The notes: generated by a model from the letters alone, not told the origin. 64,000 bases of DNA from Pandoraea eparura (GCF_902459725.1 NZ_CABPSH010000010.1:1-64000); one strand, 5' to 3'. Numbered from the stretch's first letter, positions 12,772 through 24,169 are shown. Program-made: numbers and translations.

Positions 12772-13422
12772 ATGGCAAAAAACCGTTTCAGCCATGCCTG
12801 GCTGCACGATCACATCAACGATCCCTACGTCAAAATGGCGCAGCGAGAGGGCTATCGCGCCCGCGCCGCCTACAAACTCAAGGAAATCGACGAGCAGGAT
12901 CGGCTCATCAAGCCCGGCCAGGTCATTGTCGACCTGGGCGCGACCCCTGGAAGCTGGAGCCAGTACGCGCGCAACAAACTCGCGGCCGGCAAGCGCACCG
13001 ACGGCGGCATCGACGGCACGATCATCGCGCTGGACATCCTGCCGATGGAGCCGATTGCCGATGTCACCTTCCTGCAAGGCGACTTCCGCGAAGACAGTGT
13101 GCTCGATCAGTTGGAAGAGATTGTGGCCGGACGCAAAGTTGACCTTGTAGTTTCCGATATGGCCCCCAACTTGTCGGGTGTGGCGTCGGCCGATGCGGCG
13201 CGGATCGAACATTTATGTGATCTGGCGCTGGATTTCGCGCAGCGACACCTGAAACCGGACGGTGCGTTACTGGTCAAATGTTTTCACGGCAGCGGCTACA
13301 GCCAGATTGTCGAAAAATTCAAACACCAGTTCAAAACCGTGGCGCCGCGCAAGCCGAAGGCGTCCCGAGACAAATCTTCCGAAACGTTCATTTTGGGACG
13401 AGGGTTGAAAAATCCGGCTTGA
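12772..13422 (+). CDS. rlmE: 23S rRNA 2'-O-ribose methyltransferase RlmE
   Basis: A 216-residue FtsJ/RrmJ-family enzyme that methylates U2552 of 23S rRNA in the 50S subunit using S-adenosylmethionine. The SAM motif [13 protein letters not shown] lies near residues 44-56 and SDMAPNLSG near 125. K, D, K and E residues of the catalytic tetrad appear in expected places (K in [12 protein letters not shown] in SDMAP, K in LVKCFHG, E in SSETFILG). It precedes ftsH, as in many proteobacteria. Confidence 0.96.
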   Translation: MAKNRFSHAWLHDHINDPYVKMAQREGYRARAAYKLKEIDEQDRLIKPGQVIVDLGATPGSWSQYARNKLAAGKRTDGGIDGTIIALDILPMEPIADVTFLQGDFREDSVLDQLEEIVAGRKVDLVVSDMAPNLSGVASADAARIEHLCDLALDFAQRHLKPDGALLVKCFHGSGYSQIVEKFKHQFKTVAPRKPKASRDKSSETFILGRGLKNPA

Positions 13423-13541
13423 TGCCCGTCAAACCGGCGCTCTGGCGCTATGGTGGCGGTAAAGAATCACTATGGCGGTGCGCCTGCGAGTGGATTAGAA
13501 TGAATTCCTGGCGCGAAGCGATTTCATGAAGGAGTAACGCT

Positions 13542-15416
13542 TTGAACAATAATATGTTTTCCAAAGCGGCGGTGTGGTTGGTCATCGCGCTGGTCTTGTT
13601 TACTGTGTTTAAACAGTTTGACAAGCCGCACGTCCAGGAAGGCGTGACGTACTCCCAGTTCATGGACGATGCCAAGAATGGCAAGATCAAGAACGTGATA
13701 GTGCAGGGGCGCAGCCTTCAGGTGACGCCCAGCGATGGTCAGAAATACACTATCGTGTCGCCCGGCGACATCTGGATGGTGGGCGATCTCATGAAGTACG
13801 GCGTTCAGGTCTCGGGTAAGGCCGACGACGAACCGAACGTGCTCATGTCCGCGCTCTACTACCTCGGACCGACGCTGCTGATCATCGGTTTCTGGTTCTA
13901 CATGATGCGGCAGATGCAGGGCGGGGGTAAGGGCGGTGCCTTTTCCTTCGGTAAATCCCGCGCGCGTCTGATCGACGAGAATGCCAATCCCGTCACTTTC
14001 GCCGACGTGGCCGGTTGCGACGAAGCGAAATATGAGGTTGGCGAACTGGTCGACTTCCTGAAAGACCCTCAAAAGTTCCAGAAGCTCGGCGGCCGCATTC
14101 CGCGCGGTGTGCTGCTCGTCGGCCCGCCGGGAACCGGTAAGACGCTGCTCGCCCGCGCCATCGCCGGCGAAGCCAAGGTGCCGTTCTTCAGCATTTCGGG
14201 TTCCGACTTCGTGGAAATGTTTGTCGGCGTCGGTGCCGCCCGCGTGCGCGACATGTTTGAAAACGCGAAGAAGCAATCGCCGTGTATCGTGTTCATCGAC
14301 GAAATCGACGCAGTCGGCCGTCATCGTGGCGCCGGCATGGGCGGCGGTAACGACGAGCGCGAGCAAACGCTGAATCAGATGCTTGTCGAGATGGACGGCT
14401 TCGAAGCCAATTCGGGCGTGATCGTGATCGCCGCGACAAACCGTTCGGACGTGCTCGACAAAGCGCTGCTTCGCCCGGGCCGTTTCGACCGTCAGGTCTA
14501 CGTCGGTCTGCCGGACATCCGTGGCCGTGAGCAGATCCTGAAGGTGCACCTGCGCAAGGTGCCGATCGCGAACGACGTCGATGCCTCGGTCATCGCACGC
14601 GGTACGCCGGGCATGTCGGGCGCCGATCTGGCGAACCTCGTGAACGAAGCGGCTCTGTTCGCGGCGCGCCGTAACAAGCGCATCGTCGAAATGCTCGACT
14701 TTGAAGACGCGAAGGACAAGATCTTCATGGGTCCGGAGCGCAAGTCGGCAGTGATGCGCGACGAAGAGCGCCGCGCAACGGCCTATCACGAGTCGGGCCA
14801 CGCCGTGGTGGCGATGCTGCTGCCGGGCGCCGATCCGGTGCACAAGGTCACGATCATTCCGCGTGGCTGGGCTCTGGGCCTGACGATGCAGTTGCCGGAG
14901 CACGACAAGTATTCCGAATATCGCGACACGATGCTCACGCAGATTGCCATCCTGTTCGGTGGCCGTGCGGCGGAAGAAGTGTTCATCAACAAGATGTCGA
15001 CGGGCGCGTCGAACGACTTCGAGCGCGCCACCAAGCTCGCTCGCGACATGGTGACCCGCTACGGGATGTCGGACGCGCTGGGACCGATGGTCTACGTCGA
15101 CACGGAGCAGGATTCGGTGTTCGGCCGGATGTCCGCCAAGTCGGTGTCGGAAGCCACGCAGCAAAAGGTCGACGGGGAAGTTCGCCGTATTCTGGACGAG
15201 CAATACGCCCTGGCGAAGCAACTGCTGGAAGACAACCGCGACAAGGTCGAATCGATGACCCAGGCGCTGATGGAGTGGGAAACGATCGACGGCGAGCAGA
15301 TCGGCGACATCATGGAGGGTCGTCCGCCGCGACCACCGAAGAGCGGTCCGACGAACGGTGGCGCATCGGGTGGCAATCCGCCGCTCAAGCCCAGCAACAC
15401 CCCGGCGACCGTCTAA
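13542..15416 (+). CDS. ftsH: ATP-dependent zinc metalloprotease FtsH
   Basis: A 624-residue membrane-anchored AAA+ protease that degrades misfolded membrane proteins and short-lived regulators. It has two N-terminal membrane helices (about 5-24 and 105-125), Walker A GPPGTGKT, Walker [10 protein letters not shown], the second region of homology with [20 protein letters not shown], and the zinc motif HESGH. The start is TTG at 13542 after AAGGAG, giving [12 protein letters not shown]. The tail is rich in P, G, N and S. A strong terminator follows. Confidence 0.98.
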   Translation: MNNNMFSKAAVWLVIALVLFTVFKQFDKPHVQEGVTYSQFMDDAKNGKIKNVIVQGRSLQVTPSDGQKYTIVSPGDIWMVGDLMKYGVQVSGKADDEPNVLMSALYYLGPTLLIIGFWFYMMRQMQGGGKGGAFSFGKSRARLIDENANPVTFADVAGCDEAKYEVGELVDFLKDPQKFQKLGGRIPRGVLLVGPPGTGKTLLARAIAGEAKVPFFSISGSDFVEMFVGVGAARVRDMFENAKKQSPCIVFIDEIDAVGRHRGAGMGGGNDEREQTLNQMLVEMDGFEANSGVIVIAATNRSDVLDKALLRPGRFDRQVYVGLPDIRGREQILKVHLRKVPIANDVDASVIARGTPGMSGADLANLVNEAALFAARRNKRIVEMLDFEDAKDKIFMGPERKSAVMRDEERRATAYHESGHAVVAMLLPGADPVHKVTIIPRGWALGLTMQLPEHDKYSEYRDTMLTQIAILFGGRAAEEVFINKMSTGASNDFERATKLARDMVTRYGMSDALGPMVYVDTEQDSVFGRMSAKSVSEATQQKVDGEVRRILDEQYALAKQLLEDNRDKVESMTQALMEWETIDGEQIGDIMEGRPPRPPKSGPTNGGASGGNPPLKPSNTPATV

Positions 15417-15456
15417 GCACGCACGCCTTGGCAGCCCCAAAAGGCTGCCATCCCGA

Positions 15457-15486
15457 AAAGGCCGGCATTTCGCCGGCCTTTTTTTC
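15457..15486 (+). terminator. Intrinsic terminator after ftsH
   Basis: AAGGCCGGC and GCCGGCCTT form a 9-bp stem with a short ATTTC loop, followed by a T run. Confidence 0.9.
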
Positions 15487-15668
15487 GTTTCGGCGTGACG
15501 GCGCTGCCCGGTATCGATCGCCCCAACCGTCCGCTGGCCAGGAGGAAAATCGGTGTTACCGAGTGTTTCGACGGTCGATGTGACGGGCGAATCCGGTAAC
15601 ATTACGGCCATGTGCAGCGTCCGGTATCTGCGGGCGCGCAGGTCCGGTCCCGGCGAACGGACCGCTAT

Positions 15669-16625
15669 ATGAGTCTTACTGAGCTGAGTGTCCGAATGTC
15701 CTCCGAGCCGTCGCAATCCCTGCCTTCCGCGTCCCCTGACGTCACCGATATCGTCGCGTCCGGCGCCGCCCCCGACACCCCGGTCAAGCCCGCCACGCTG
15801 GCCTTCGGCCCGCGTTTCCAGCTCGACGCCCATCGGGTGCACGTGATGGGCATCCTGAATGTGACGCCCGACTCGTTTTCCGACGGCGGCAAGTTCGTCG
15901 CTCGCGACGCCGCGTTGCGCCATGCCGAACAGTTGATTGCCGACGGCGTCGACATTCTCGACATCGGGGGAGAATCGACTCGTCCGGGCGCTGAAGCACT
16001 GCCGGAAGCCGCCGAACTCGAGCGCGTCGTACCGATTGTCGAAGCGCTGCGTGATTGTGGTGTGCCGCTCTCGGTCGACACCTACAAGCCAGGCGTGATG
16101 CGGGCGGTGCTCGCCGCGGGCGCGGACATGATCAACGACATCTGGGGGTTCCAGCAGCCTGGCGCCGTCGACGCGGTGCGCGACAGCGAGGCCGCGCTGT
16201 GCATCATGCACATGTTGCACGACCCGAAGACCATGCAGGACGCGCCGATCTACACCGACGTCGTCACCGAGGTCGCCGCCTTCCTCGACGGCCGGGTGGA
16301 TGCGCTGCTCTCGGCAGGTGTTGCGCCGTCGCGTCTGTACCTGGACCCGGGCTTCGGTTTCGGCAAGAATCTCGCCCATAATCTTGCCTTGCTCAAACAT
16401 TTGACGGTGCTCTCGCGCGATGGGTTGCCGTTGCTCGTCGGCATGTCGCGTAAGCGGATGCTCGGTGAAATTACCGGACGTCAGACGCCGCTGGAGCGAC
16501 GGGTGGCGAGTGTCGCCGCGGCGATGTGTGCCGCACAGCAGGGCGCGGCCATCGTGCGCGTGCACGATGTCGCCGAGACGGTCGACGCGCTCAAGGTCTG
16601 GCAGGCCGTACGCGACGCAGATTAA
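15669..16625 (+). CDS. folP: Dihydropteroate synthase
   Basis: A folate pathway enzyme joining p-aminobenzoate to the pterin pyrophosphate, and the sulfonamide target. Signature 1 is VMGILNVTPDSFSDGG, signature 2 DIGGESTRPGA, and SVDTYKPGVMRAVL follows; the substrate-binding MSRKRMLGE and KVWQAVRDAD tail are present. The frame has possible starts at 15612, 15669 and 15696; conserved sequence begins only near residue 45, so the start is uncertain. I list 15669 (318 aa). The folP-glmM order behind ftsH is typical. Confidence 0.95.
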   Translation: MSLTELSVRMSSEPSQSLPSASPDVTDIVASGAAPDTPVKPATLAFGPRFQLDAHRVHVMGILNVTPDSFSDGGKFVARDAALRHAEQLIADGVDILDIGGESTRPGAEALPEAAELERVVPIVEALRDCGVPLSVDTYKPGVMRAVLAAGADMINDIWGFQQPGAVDAVRDSEAALCIMHMLHDPKTMQDAPIYTDVVTEVAAFLDGRVDALLSAGVAPSRLYLDPGFGFGKNLAHNLALLKHLTVLSRDGLPLLVGMSRKRMLGEITGRQTPLERRVASVAAAMCAAQQGAAIVRVHDVAETVDALKVWQAVRDAD

Positions 16626-16654
16626 CGCTGATCCGGTCAATCCCGGGCGATGCC

Positions 16655-16704
16655 GGGCGGAATCGAGCGGAGCCGAGCGGAACCGAGCGGAACCGAGCGC
16701 TATC
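16655..16704 (+). repeat. Five tandem copies of a 10-bp unit
   Basis: Consensus GAGCGGAACC, with the outer copies diverged. It lies in the 300-base folP-glmM gap, which holds no other recognisable feature. Confidence 0.7.
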
Positions 16705-16925
16705 GGCAAATACCTGGCCAATGCGCCGGAAGCGGCGGCGGCAAGGCGCGGCAGTGTCGAAAGACGGCACTGCCACGGGCACATGGGGACCGAGCGGGGA
16801 CGCACGCCGTGGAAAATGGGGGCGCGGTGCCCCACCGTCGTCAATGACGACAAGCACAAAGCATGAACGACGCGCGCGCCAGGTCCCTGAACCGGGGCGA
16901 CGTATCAACTGGGAACGAAGCAACG

Positions 16926-18269
16926 ATGAAACGACGCTATTTTGGAACCGATGGGATTCGCGGTACGGTGGGCGAAAGCCCGATCACGCCTGAGTTCGTA
17001 TTGCGGCTCGGTTATGCCGCCGGCCGCGTGCTGGCCGGCAATCAGTCGCTCGGCCGCCCGACGGTGTTGATCGGTAAGGACACGCGCGTTTCCGGCTACA
17101 TGCTCGAAGCCGCGTTGGAAGCCGGTTTCGCAGCCGCGGGCGTCGACACCATGATGGCTGGCCCGATGCCCACGCCTGCCGTCGCCTACCTTACGCGGGC
17201 GCTGCGCCTGGCGGCCGGGGTGGTGATCAGCGCATCGCACAACCCATATCACGACAACGGCATCAAATTCTTCTCGGCAGACGGTAACAAGCTGCCGGAC
17301 CAGACCGAACTGGCCATCGAGGCCGAACTCGACAATCCGATGACCTGCGTGCGCTCGGAGCAGCTCGGCAAGGCGCGTCGCCTGGACGATGCCGCGGGCC
17401 GCTACATCGAGTTCTGCAAGAGCACGTTCCCGAACGATTTCGACTTGCGCGGCATGAAGATCGTGGTCGACTGCGCCAACGGCGCCGCTTATCACATCGC
17501 GCCGCACGTCTTCCACGAGTTGGGCGCCGAGGTCATCGCGATCGGCAACCAGCCGAACGGCTTCAACATCAACGAGGACTGCGGGGCAACGGCACCGGAC
17601 GCGCTCATGCGCGCCGTACGCGCGAATCACGCGGACCTCGGGGTGGCACTCGACGGCGATGCCGACCGTCTGCAGATCGTCGACGGTGCGGGACGTCTCT
17701 ATAACGGCGACGAACTGCTGTACCTGCTGGTGAAGGACCGCCTGGACAATGGCGGCGTGCCGGGCGCCGTGGGCACGTTGATGACCAATATGGCCGTCGA
17801 AGTTGCCCTCAAGGGGATGGGCGTGCCGTTCGTGCGTGCCAAGGTCGGTGACCGTTATGTGCTAGAGCAACTGCGCAAGCACGGTTGGCAGATCGGCGCA
17901 GAGGGGTCCGGCCACATTCTTTGCCTGGACAAGCACACCACCGGCGACGGCATCATCTCGGCGTTGCAGGTGCTCGCGGCAATCCGTCGCGCAGGCAACC
18001 AGCCGCTGGCGAAACTGCTCGACGGCGTGCGCCTGTTCCCGCAGCAAATGATCAATGTCCGTACGCCGGCCGGCTATGACTGGCAGAGCGACACGCGCCT
18101 GGCCGACGAGCGCAACGCCGTCGAGTCTCAACTGGGGGATACGGGCCGTGTGCTCATTCGCGCGTCGGGCACCGAGCCTGTGCTGCGCGTGATGGTGGAA
18201 GCGCGCGAAGCGTCGCAAGCGACGTCGTTCGCCCAGCATCTGGCCAACGTCGTCAAGTCGGCCGCCTGA
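16926..18269 (+). CDS. glmM: Phosphoglucosamine mutase
   Basis: A 447-residue cytoplasmic enzyme that converts glucosamine 6-phosphate to glucosamine 1-phosphate for peptidoglycan and LPS. It has the start [15 protein letters not shown], the phosphoserine loop [15 protein letters not shown] near 100, the metal loop DGDADR near 243, the sugar loop EGSGH near 325 and the phosphate-binding [15 protein letters not shown] at the end. The ATG at 16926 is chosen over a longer frame because it matches the family start. Confidence 0.97.
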   Translation: MKRRYFGTDGIRGTVGESPITPEFVLRLGYAAGRVLAGNQSLGRPTVLIGKDTRVSGYMLEAALEAGFAAAGVDTMMAGPMPTPAVAYLTRALRLAAGVVISASHNPYHDNGIKFFSADGNKLPDQTELAIEAELDNPMTCVRSEQLGKARRLDDAAGRYIEFCKSTFPNDFDLRGMKIVVDCANGAAYHIAPHVFHELGAEVIAIGNQPNGFNINEDCGATAPDALMRAVRANHADLGVALDGDADRLQIVDGAGRLYNGDELLYLLVKDRLDNGGVPGAVGTLMTNMAVEVALKGMGVPFVRAKVGDRYVLEQLRKHGWQIGAEGSGHILCLDKHTTGDGIISALQVLAAIRRAGNQPLAKLLDGVRLFPQQMINVRTPAGYDWQSDTRLADERNAVESQLGDTGRVLIRASGTEPVLRVMVEAREASQATSFAQHLANVVKSAA

Positions 18270-18740
18270 GCGGTCGTCGCGCGATCGTCTCGTCGATCGC
18301 GGCATGCCCAGCCTGCCACCGCTGGCAGGCCGGGCAGTTACCGGGTAACCGAAACACACGCCGACGCGTCGCCGCTCCCCGTTCGTCAAATCCTTCCAAT
18401 GATGGCAATCGGCGTGACCCAACATTCACATTTGTGACACGTTGGCCTACGATGGGAAGACCGCCACGGACATTTTTCCGTCACAGTCGCCCGGGCCGAC
18501 AGACGCGCGGATCCGGCGAGCTGACTCGCCGCCATCGTGTGTGAATGCGCCGAAACCCGCGCCGGCTAACGCTTGCGTGTCGCCGGTGAGCAGCGCCGCG
18601 CACGGGCGGCAATGTGACGATCCCGGGGCGACTTCGTGACACCGAGATTGTGAGCTTTCGCCGATGACACATTACTGTCACATTCAGACTCTATTCTTCG
18701 AGCCAACCACACGCTGTACCACACCAACTCGGAGAAATCC
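18270..18740 (+). other. Intergenic region glmM-pstS
   Basis: A 471-base gap. It holds a hairpin with perfect 8-bp arms GCCTGCCA/TGGCAGGC at 18311-18330, without a T run, that may end the glmM message. The Pho box and promoter of pstS lie at its right end. I see no gene in it. Confidence 0.55.
18664..18697 (+). promoter_or_regulatory. Pho box and -10 of pstS
   Basis: ATGACAC (18664-18670), spacer ATTA, CTGTCAC (18675-18681): two 7-bp PhoB half-sites with the canonical 11-bp period. A -10 TATTCT (18692-18697) starts 10 bases further on, the spacing seen in known Pho promoters. Confidence 0.75.
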
Positions 18741-19775
18741 ATGAAGCTGATGAAGACTGCGATTGCCGGCATGGCTGGCGTTCTGTTCGCCGCTGGCGCG
18801 ATTGCGGGCGAGATTACGGGTGCCGGCAGCACGTTCGCCGCACCGATCTACACGAAGTGGGCCGACGCTTACCAGAAGTCGACCTCGAACAAGGTCAACT
18901 ACCAAGGCATCGGTTCGTCGGGCGGCATCAAGCAAATCCAGGCCAAGACCGTCGATTTCGCAGGTTCGGACGCGCCGCTGACGGACGAAGAACTGGCCAA
19001 GCAAGGCCTGTTCCAGTTCCCGACGGTGGTCGGCGGCATCGTGCCGGTGGTCAACGTGCCGGGTGTGAAGGCTGGCGAGCTGGTCCTGTCGGGCCCGGTG
19101 CTGGGCGACATCTATCTGGGCAAGATCAAGAAGTGGAACGATCCGGCCATCGCCAAGCTGAACCCGAAGATCAAGCTGCCGGATACCGATATTGCCGTGG
19201 TTCGCCGCGCCGACGGTTCGGGCACGAGCTTCGTGTTCACGAACTATCTGTCGAAGGTCAACGCCGAGTGGAAGAGCAAGGTTGGCGAAGGCACGACGGT
19301 GAACTGGCCGACGGGTACGGGCGGCAAGGGTAACGACGGCGTCGCCGCTTTCGTGCAACGCCTGCCGGGCGCGATCGGTTATGTCGAGTCGGCCTACGCC
19401 ACGCAGAACAAGCTGACGTACACGGCACTGACGAACGCCGACGGCAAGACCGTTGAGCCGACCACGGAAACGTTCGCTGCGGCAGCTGCCAAGGCCGAAT
19501 GGTCGAAGACGTTCTACCAGATCCTGACCAACGAGAAGGGCGACAAGTCGTGGCCGATCGTGGCTGCCACCTTCGTGCTGGTGCACCAGAAGGCTGACGC
19601 CGGCAAGGAAGCGCAGGGCGCCGACGTGCTGAAGTTCTTCGACTGGTCGTTCAAGAATGGCGAGAAGACCGCCAAGGAACTGGACTACATCCCGCTGCCG
19701 GAAGCGGTGCTCAAGCAAATCCGTGCAGGTTGGAAGGCAAAGGTTGCCGATTCGGCCCACAAGGCCGGCATCTAA
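18741..19775 (+). CDS. pstS: Phosphate ABC transporter substrate-binding protein
   Basis: A 344-residue periplasmic phosphate receptor. Residues 1-22 form a Sec signal peptide ([21 protein letters not shown], cleavage after AGA-like sites). The mature protein starts [21 protein letters not shown] and carries [27 protein letters not shown] and [16 protein letters not shown], the phosphate-contacting blocks of PstS. A Pho box lies 60 bases upstream, and a large hairpin follows before pstC. Confidence 0.96.
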   Translation: MKLMKTAIAGMAGVLFAAGAIAGEITGAGSTFAAPIYTKWADAYQKSTSNKVNYQGIGSSGGIKQIQAKTVDFAGSDAPLTDEELAKQGLFQFPTVVGGIVPVVNVPGVKAGELVLSGPVLGDIYLGKIKKWNDPAIAKLNPKIKLPDTDIAVVRRADGSGTSFVFTNYLSKVNAEWKSKVGEGTTVNWPTGTGGKGNDGVAAFVQRLPGAIGYVESAYATQNKLTYTALTNADGKTVEPTTETFAAAAAKAEWSKTFYQILTNEKGDKSWPIVAATFVLVHQKADAGKEAQGADVLKFFDWSFKNGEKTAKELDYIPLPEAVLKQIRAGWKAKVADSAHKAGI

Positions 19776-19789
19776 AGGCGCCTTGCTGG

Positions 19790-19819
19790 CCCGGGCAATG
19801 CACGGTTGCATTGCCCGGG
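19790..19819 (+). promoter_or_regulatory. Intercistronic hairpin pstS-pstC
   Basis: CCCGGGCAATGCA and TGCATTGCCCGGG form a perfect 13-bp stem with a CGGT loop and no T run. Such a structure would block 3' exonucleases and allow partial read-through. That would give more PstS than membrane subunits. The role is inferred. Confidence 0.7.
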
Positions 19820-19911
19820 GCCTCAAAACCGGCATTATCCGCGCCGCCTGTTCCGAAGCCCGAACTCTGATCTGGCAACGGCAGGCGGCGCGCTCACGCT
19901 GAGACGACATC

Positions 19912-20886
19912 ATGGCCGAAGCCACCCGCCCCCTCGCAACCGCAGGCGCACCGCGCGCACCGTCTTCCGTTGGCGACTTTCTTTTCGCGCTGCTCACCCG
20001 CGCGGCCGCGCTCATTACGCTGCTCTTGCTCGGTGGCATCATCGTGTCGCTGATTTACAGCGCCCTGCCGTCGATTCAGAAGTTTGGCTTCGCTTTCCTG
20101 TGGACCAAGGAATGGGATCCGCCCGCCGATCATTTCGGCGCGCTCGTGCCGATCTATGGCACGCTCGTCACGTCGTTCATCGCGCTCATCATCGCGGTGC
20201 CGGTCAGTTTCGGCATTGCGCTGTTCTTGACTGAACTCTCGCCCGTTTGGCTGCGTCGCCCGCTCGGCACGGCCATCGAACTGCTCGCCGCCATCCCGAG
20301 TATCGTCTACGGGATGTGGGGCCTGCTGATCTTCGCCCCGATCTTTAGCCAGTACTTCCAGAAGCCGCTCCAGACCTTGCTCGGCAACGTGCCCGTCATC
20401 GGTGCGCTGTTCCAGGGCCCGCCGCTCGGCATCGGCATCCTGCCCGCCGGTGTGATCCTCGCGATCATGATCATTCCGTACATCGCCTCGGTCATGCGCG
20501 ACGTGTTCGAAGTCACGCCCGTGCTGCTCAAGGAGTCGGCCTATGGCATCGGCTGCACCACCTGGGAAGTGATGTGGCGCGTCGTGCTGCCCTTCACGAA
20601 GACCGGGGTGATCGGCGGCATCATGCTGGGTCTGGGCCGCGCGCTTGGCGAGACCATGGCCGTCACCTTCGTGATCGGCAATACGAATCTGCTCGACAAC
20701 GTTTCGCTCTTTTCGCCGGGCAACAGCATTACCTCGGCACTCGCCAACGAGTTCGCCGAGGCCGGCCCGGGGCTGCACACCGCCGCGCTGATGGAACTCG
20801 GCCTCATCCTGTTCTTCATCACCTTTGTGGTGCTGGCGCTGTCCAAGCTTATGCTGCTGCGCCTTGAGAAAAGCGAAGGTAAATAA
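19912..20886 (+). CDS. pstC: Phosphate ABC transporter permease PstC
   Basis: A 324-residue inner-membrane subunit with six hydrophobic segments after a cytoplasmic N-terminus of about 25 residues. The ABC permease EAA-like loop ([23 protein letters not shown] near 205) contacts PstB. The stop shares one base with the pstA start, indicating coupling. It forms the membrane channel with PstA. Confidence 0.95.
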   Translation: MAEATRPLATAGAPRAPSSVGDFLFALLTRAAALITLLLLGGIIVSLIYSALPSIQKFGFAFLWTKEWDPPADHFGALVPIYGTLVTSFIALIIAVPVSFGIALFLTELSPVWLRRPLGTAIELLAAIPSIVYGMWGLLIFAPIFSQYFQKPLQTLLGNVPVIGALFQGPPLGIGILPAGVILAIMIIPYIASVMRDVFEVTPVLLKESAYGIGCTTWEVMWRVVLPFTKTGVIGGIMLGLGRALGETMAVTFVIGNTNLLDNVSLFSPGNSITSALANEFAEAGPGLHTAALMELGLILFFITFVVLALSKLMLLRLEKSEGK

Positions 20887-21782
20887 TGACTCAACAAGTG
20901 CTCGAACTGGAAACCCCAGCCGTGAAGCCGACCGACGCCGTGACCCGCGTGCGTTTGCAAGCGTACCGCCGCCGCAAGAACGTTTTCGCGATCGCGATGT
21001 CGCTCGCGGCGATGGCCTTCGGTCTGGTCTGGCTGTTGTGGATTCTCTACACCACGCTCTCGCTGGGCATCGGCGGTCTGTCGCTGTCGCTGTTCACCGA
21101 GATGACGCCGCCACCGAATACGGCAGGCGGCGGGCTCGCCAATGCCATCGCGGGCAGTGTCGTGATGGTCGGTGTGGCCACGTTCCTCGGCACGCCGCTG
21201 GGCATTCTGGCGGGCGTCTATCTGGCCGAATACGGGCAGAAGTCGTGGCTCGCCAGCCTCACCCGCTTCATCAACGACATTCTGCTCTCGGCGCCGTCGA
21301 TCGTGATCGGCCTGTTCGTCTACGCGCTGGTCGTGGCCCAGATGGGGCACTTCTCGGCCTGGGCGGGCATCGTGTCGCTCGCGCTGCTGCAGATTCCGAT
21401 CGTGATCCGCACGACGGAGAACATGCTCAAGCTGGTGCCGAACAACCTGCGCGAGGCCGCGTTTGCCCTGGGCACACCGAAGTGGCGCATCATCGTCAAG
21501 ATCACGCTCAAGGCGTCGATCGCCGGTATCGTGACGGGCGTGCTGCTGGCGGTGGCGCGCATCGCGGGCGAGACGGCACCGTTGCTGTTCACGGCGCTGT
21601 CGAACCAGTTCTGGTCGATGAACCTGAATCAGCCGATGGCCAACCTGCCGGTCACCATCTTCAAATTTGCCATGAGCCCGTTTGCGGAGTGGCAGTCGCT
21701 CGCCTGGGCGGGCGTGTTCATCATCACTGTCGGGGTGCTGTTCCTGAACATCCTGGCGCGCACGCTGTTTGCCAAGAAGTAA
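20886..21782 (+). CDS. pstA: Phosphate ABC transporter permease PstA
   Basis: A 298-residue membrane subunit with six hydrophobic segments; the EAA-like loop [21 protein letters not shown] lies near 180-200. A cytoplasmic N-terminal stretch of about 35 residues carries a basic [10 protein letters not shown] patch. The ATG overlaps the pstC stop by one base. It partners PstC. Confidence 0.95.
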   Translation: MTQQVLELETPAVKPTDAVTRVRLQAYRRRKNVFAIAMSLAAMAFGLVWLLWILYTTLSLGIGGLSLSLFTEMTPPPNTAGGGLANAIAGSVVMVGVATFLGTPLGILAGVYLAEYGQKSWLASLTRFINDILLSAPSIVIGLFVYALVVAQMGHFSAWAGIVSLALLQIPIVIRTTENMLKLVPNNLREAAFALGTPKWRIIVKITLKASIAGIVTGVLLAVARIAGETAPLLFTALSNQFWSMNLNQPMANLPVTIFKFAMSPFAEWQSLAWAGVFIITVGVLFLNILARTLFAKK

Positions 21783-21829
21783 CCGGCACCGCGAGACGAC
21801 ACAACGCAACCCTGACGGTTGAGACGACC

Positions 21830-22612
21830 ATGACGAATGCTACGCAACTCATCAAATTGCCCTCGAAGATCGAAGTCAATAACCTGAACTTCTTCTACGA
21901 CAAGTACCACGCGCTCAAGAACATCAACCTGCGCATTCCCGATCGCAAGGTCACGGCCTTCATCGGCCCGTCGGGCTGCGGCAAATCGACACTGCTGCGC
22001 ACGTTCAACAAGATGTACGCCCTGTATCCGGAGCAACGCGCCGAGGGCGAGATCAACATGGACGGTGAGAACCTGCTGACCTCTAAGCAGGACATCGCGC
22101 TGCTGCGCGCGAAGGTCGGTATGGTGTTCCAGAAGCCGACGCCGTTCCCGATGTCGATCTACGACAACATCGCCTTTGGCGTGCGTCTGTTCGAAAAGCT
22201 CTCGCGCTCGGAAATGGACGACCGCGTGGAGTGGGCGCTGACCAAGGCGGCGCTGTGGAGCGAAGTCAAGGACAAGCTGCAGCAATCGGGCTACGGCCTG
22301 TCGGGCGGTCAGCAACAGCGTCTGTGCATTGCGCGCGGCATCGCGATTCGCCCCGAAGTGCTGCTGCTCGACGAGCCGTGCTCGGCGCTCGACCCAATCT
22401 CCACGGGCCGCATCGAAGAGTTGATCGCCGAACTCAAGGACGACTACACCGTGGTGATCGTCACGCACAACATGCAGCAGGCGGCACGTTGCTCGGACTT
22501 CACCGCCTATATGTATCTGGGCGAGCTGATCGAATTCGGCGAAACCGAGAAAATCTTCATCAAGCCGGACCGTAAAGAGACCGAAGACTACATCACCGGC
22601 CGTTTCGGTTGA
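21830..22612 (+). CDS. pstB: Phosphate ABC transporter ATPase PstB
   Basis: A 260-residue ATPase driving phosphate import. Walker A is GPSGCGKST (about 45-53), the Q-loop is in [11 protein letters not shown], the signature is [14 protein letters not shown], Walker B is [11 protein letters not shown] and the H-loop VTHNMQQA. The ATG at 21830 is chosen since the upstream extension of the frame overlaps pstA and carries no conserved residues. Confidence 0.97.
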   Translation: MTNATQLIKLPSKIEVNNLNFFYDKYHALKNINLRIPDRKVTAFIGPSGCGKSTLLRTFNKMYALYPEQRAEGEINMDGENLLTSKQDIALLRAKVGMVFQKPTPFPMSIYDNIAFGVRLFEKLSRSEMDDRVEWALTKAALWSEVKDKLQQSGYGLSGGQQQRLCIARGIAIRPEVLLLDEPCSALDPISTGRIEELIAELKDDYTVVIVTHNMQQAARCSDFTAYMYLGELIEFGETEKIFIKPDRKETEDYITGRFG

Positions 22613-22632
22613 TGCCCACGAGGAATTGCGAC

Positions 22633-23340
22633 ATGAACGACAAACACCTTTCCAGCCAGTTTGACTCGGACCTCAATCAGGTTTGCTCGCGCGTTCTTGA
22701 AATGGGCGGCCTGGTCGAATCGCAACTCGTGACGGCCATGCGCGGACTCAACACGTTCGACCGCGCACTGGTCGACGAAGTGATCGCCACCGAGCAGCGT
22801 CTGAATGCCATGGAAGTCGAGATCGACGAAGAATGCAGCAAGATCATTGCCCGCCGTCAGCCGACCGCGCGCGATCTTCGCCTGCTGCTCTCGATCTCGA
22901 AGTCGATCACCAACCTCGAGCGCGCAGGCGACGAGGCCGAGAAGATCGCCAAGCGCACCCGCCACCTGCTGGAAGACGGCGCGGCGCAAACCGTGAACTT
23001 CGCCGAAATCAAACTCTCGGGCGAGATGGCCGCCCAGTTGCTGCGCCGTACGCTGGACGCGTTTGCGCGTCTGGACATCGTGGCCGCCGCCGAGATCGTG
23101 CGCGACGACAAGGCCATCGACAATGAATTCCGTGGCTTCGTGCGCAAGCTGGTGACGTACATGATGGAGGATCCGCGCACCATTTCGGCTGGCCTGGAAT
23201 TCCTGTTCATCGCCAAGGCGATCGAGCGCATCGGCGATCATGCGAAGAACATCGCGGAATTCATCATTTACATCGTCAAGGGCACTGACGTCCGGCACAT
23301 TTCGCGCGAAGATCTGCAGCGTCAAGTGCAAGGCGAGTGA
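22633..23340 (+). CDS. phoU: Phosphate signalling protein PhoU
   Basis: A 235-residue all-helical protein with two PhoU repeats, each with the metal-binding E/DxxxD pattern (ERAGDEAEKIAKR near 102; ERIGDHAKNIAEF near 205). It links the Pst transporter to PhoR and keeps the kinase off when phosphate is plentiful. The ATG at 22633 is preceded by GAGGAA; a TTG further upstream lacks a ribosome site. Confidence 0.96.
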   Translation: MNDKHLSSQFDSDLNQVCSRVLEMGGLVESQLVTAMRGLNTFDRALVDEVIATEQRLNAMEVEIDEECSKIIARRQPTARDLRLLLSISKSITNLERAGDEAEKIAKRTRHLLEDGAAQTVNFAEIKLSGEMAAQLLRRTLDAFARLDIVAAAEIVRDDKAIDNEFRGFVRKLVTYMMEDPRTISAGLEFLFIAKAIERIGDHAKNIAEFIIYIVKGTDVRHISREDLQRQVQGE

Positions 23341-23376
23341 GCGGCGCGAATTTACTGAAGGTTTGAGAGGAAACCG

Positions 23377-24078
23377 ATGCCCAGCAGCATTCTGATCGTG
23401 GAAGATGAGCCGGCGATTTCCGAGCTGATCTCCGTTAATCTGCAACACGCGGGTCACTATCCGATTCGGGCGTATAACGCCGAGCAGGCACTCACGCTGA
23501 TCAGCGACGTGTTGCCGGACCTGGTGCTGCTTGACTGGATGCTGCCCGGCAAGTCGGGCGTGACGTTCGCCCGTGAGCTTCGTGCGAACGAGCGGACCAA
23601 GCACGTACCGATCATCATGCTCACCGCACGCAGCGAAGAGCAGGACAAGGTGATGGGCCTGGAAATCGGTGCGGACGATTACGTGACCAAGCCGTTCTCG
23701 CCGAAGGAACTGATGGCGCGGATCAAGGCCGTGCTGCGCCGCCGCGCGCCGCAGCTGACCGAGGACGCGGTAAGCGTGAATGGCCTGAAGCTCGATCCGG
23801 CCACGCATCGCGTCACGAGCCACCAGTCGAGCGGCGACATCAAGCTGGATCTGGGGCCGACGGAATTCCGTCTGCTGCACTTCTTCATGACGCATCCTGA
23901 GCGCGTGCACAGCCGCTCGCAGTTGCTCGATCAGGTGTGGGGGGATCACGTGTTCGTCGAGGAGCGCACGGTGGACGTGCATATCAAGCGTCTGCGTGCC
24001 GCGCTCAAGCCGGCCGGCCACGATGCTATGATCGAGACCGTACGCGGCAGCGGCTATCGTCTGACGAAGTCGGCCTGA
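23377..24078 (+). CDS. phoB: Phosphate regulon response regulator PhoB
   Basis: A 233-residue OmpR-class regulator. The receiver domain has the acidic pair in VEDEPAISE, the phosphorylated Asp in LVLLDWMLPGKSG (about 53), the Thr in IMLTARSEE and the Lys in YVTKPFSPKEL. The C-terminal winged helix ends VEERTVDVHIKRLRAAL and RGSGYRL. It should bind the Pho boxes found here upstream of pstS, ppk, ppx and olsB. Confidence 0.97.
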   Translation: MPSSILIVEDEPAISELISVNLQHAGHYPIRAYNAEQALTLISDVLPDLVLLDWMLPGKSGVTFARELRANERTKHVPIIMLTARSEEQDKVMGLEIGADDYVTKPFSPKELMARIKAVLRRRAPQLTEDAVSVNGLKLDPATHRVTSHQSSGDIKLDLGPTEFRLLHFFMTHPERVHSRSQLLDQVWGDHVFVEERTVDVHIKRLRAALKPAGHDAMIETVRGSGYRLTKSA

Positions 24079-24169
24079 GGCATCTCGCCTCGTCTTCGGG
24101 CGGGGCCCGCCGTGCCAATGCCGTCCTTGTCCGAAGGGTCGCGGGCGGCAAAACTTCTGTGCATCGTCT

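Noticed and set aside
13524-16859. A 1111-codon open frame opposite ftsH and folP
   Set aside because: Same codon-bias effect; both underlying genes are certain and the antisense product has no domain or ribosome site.
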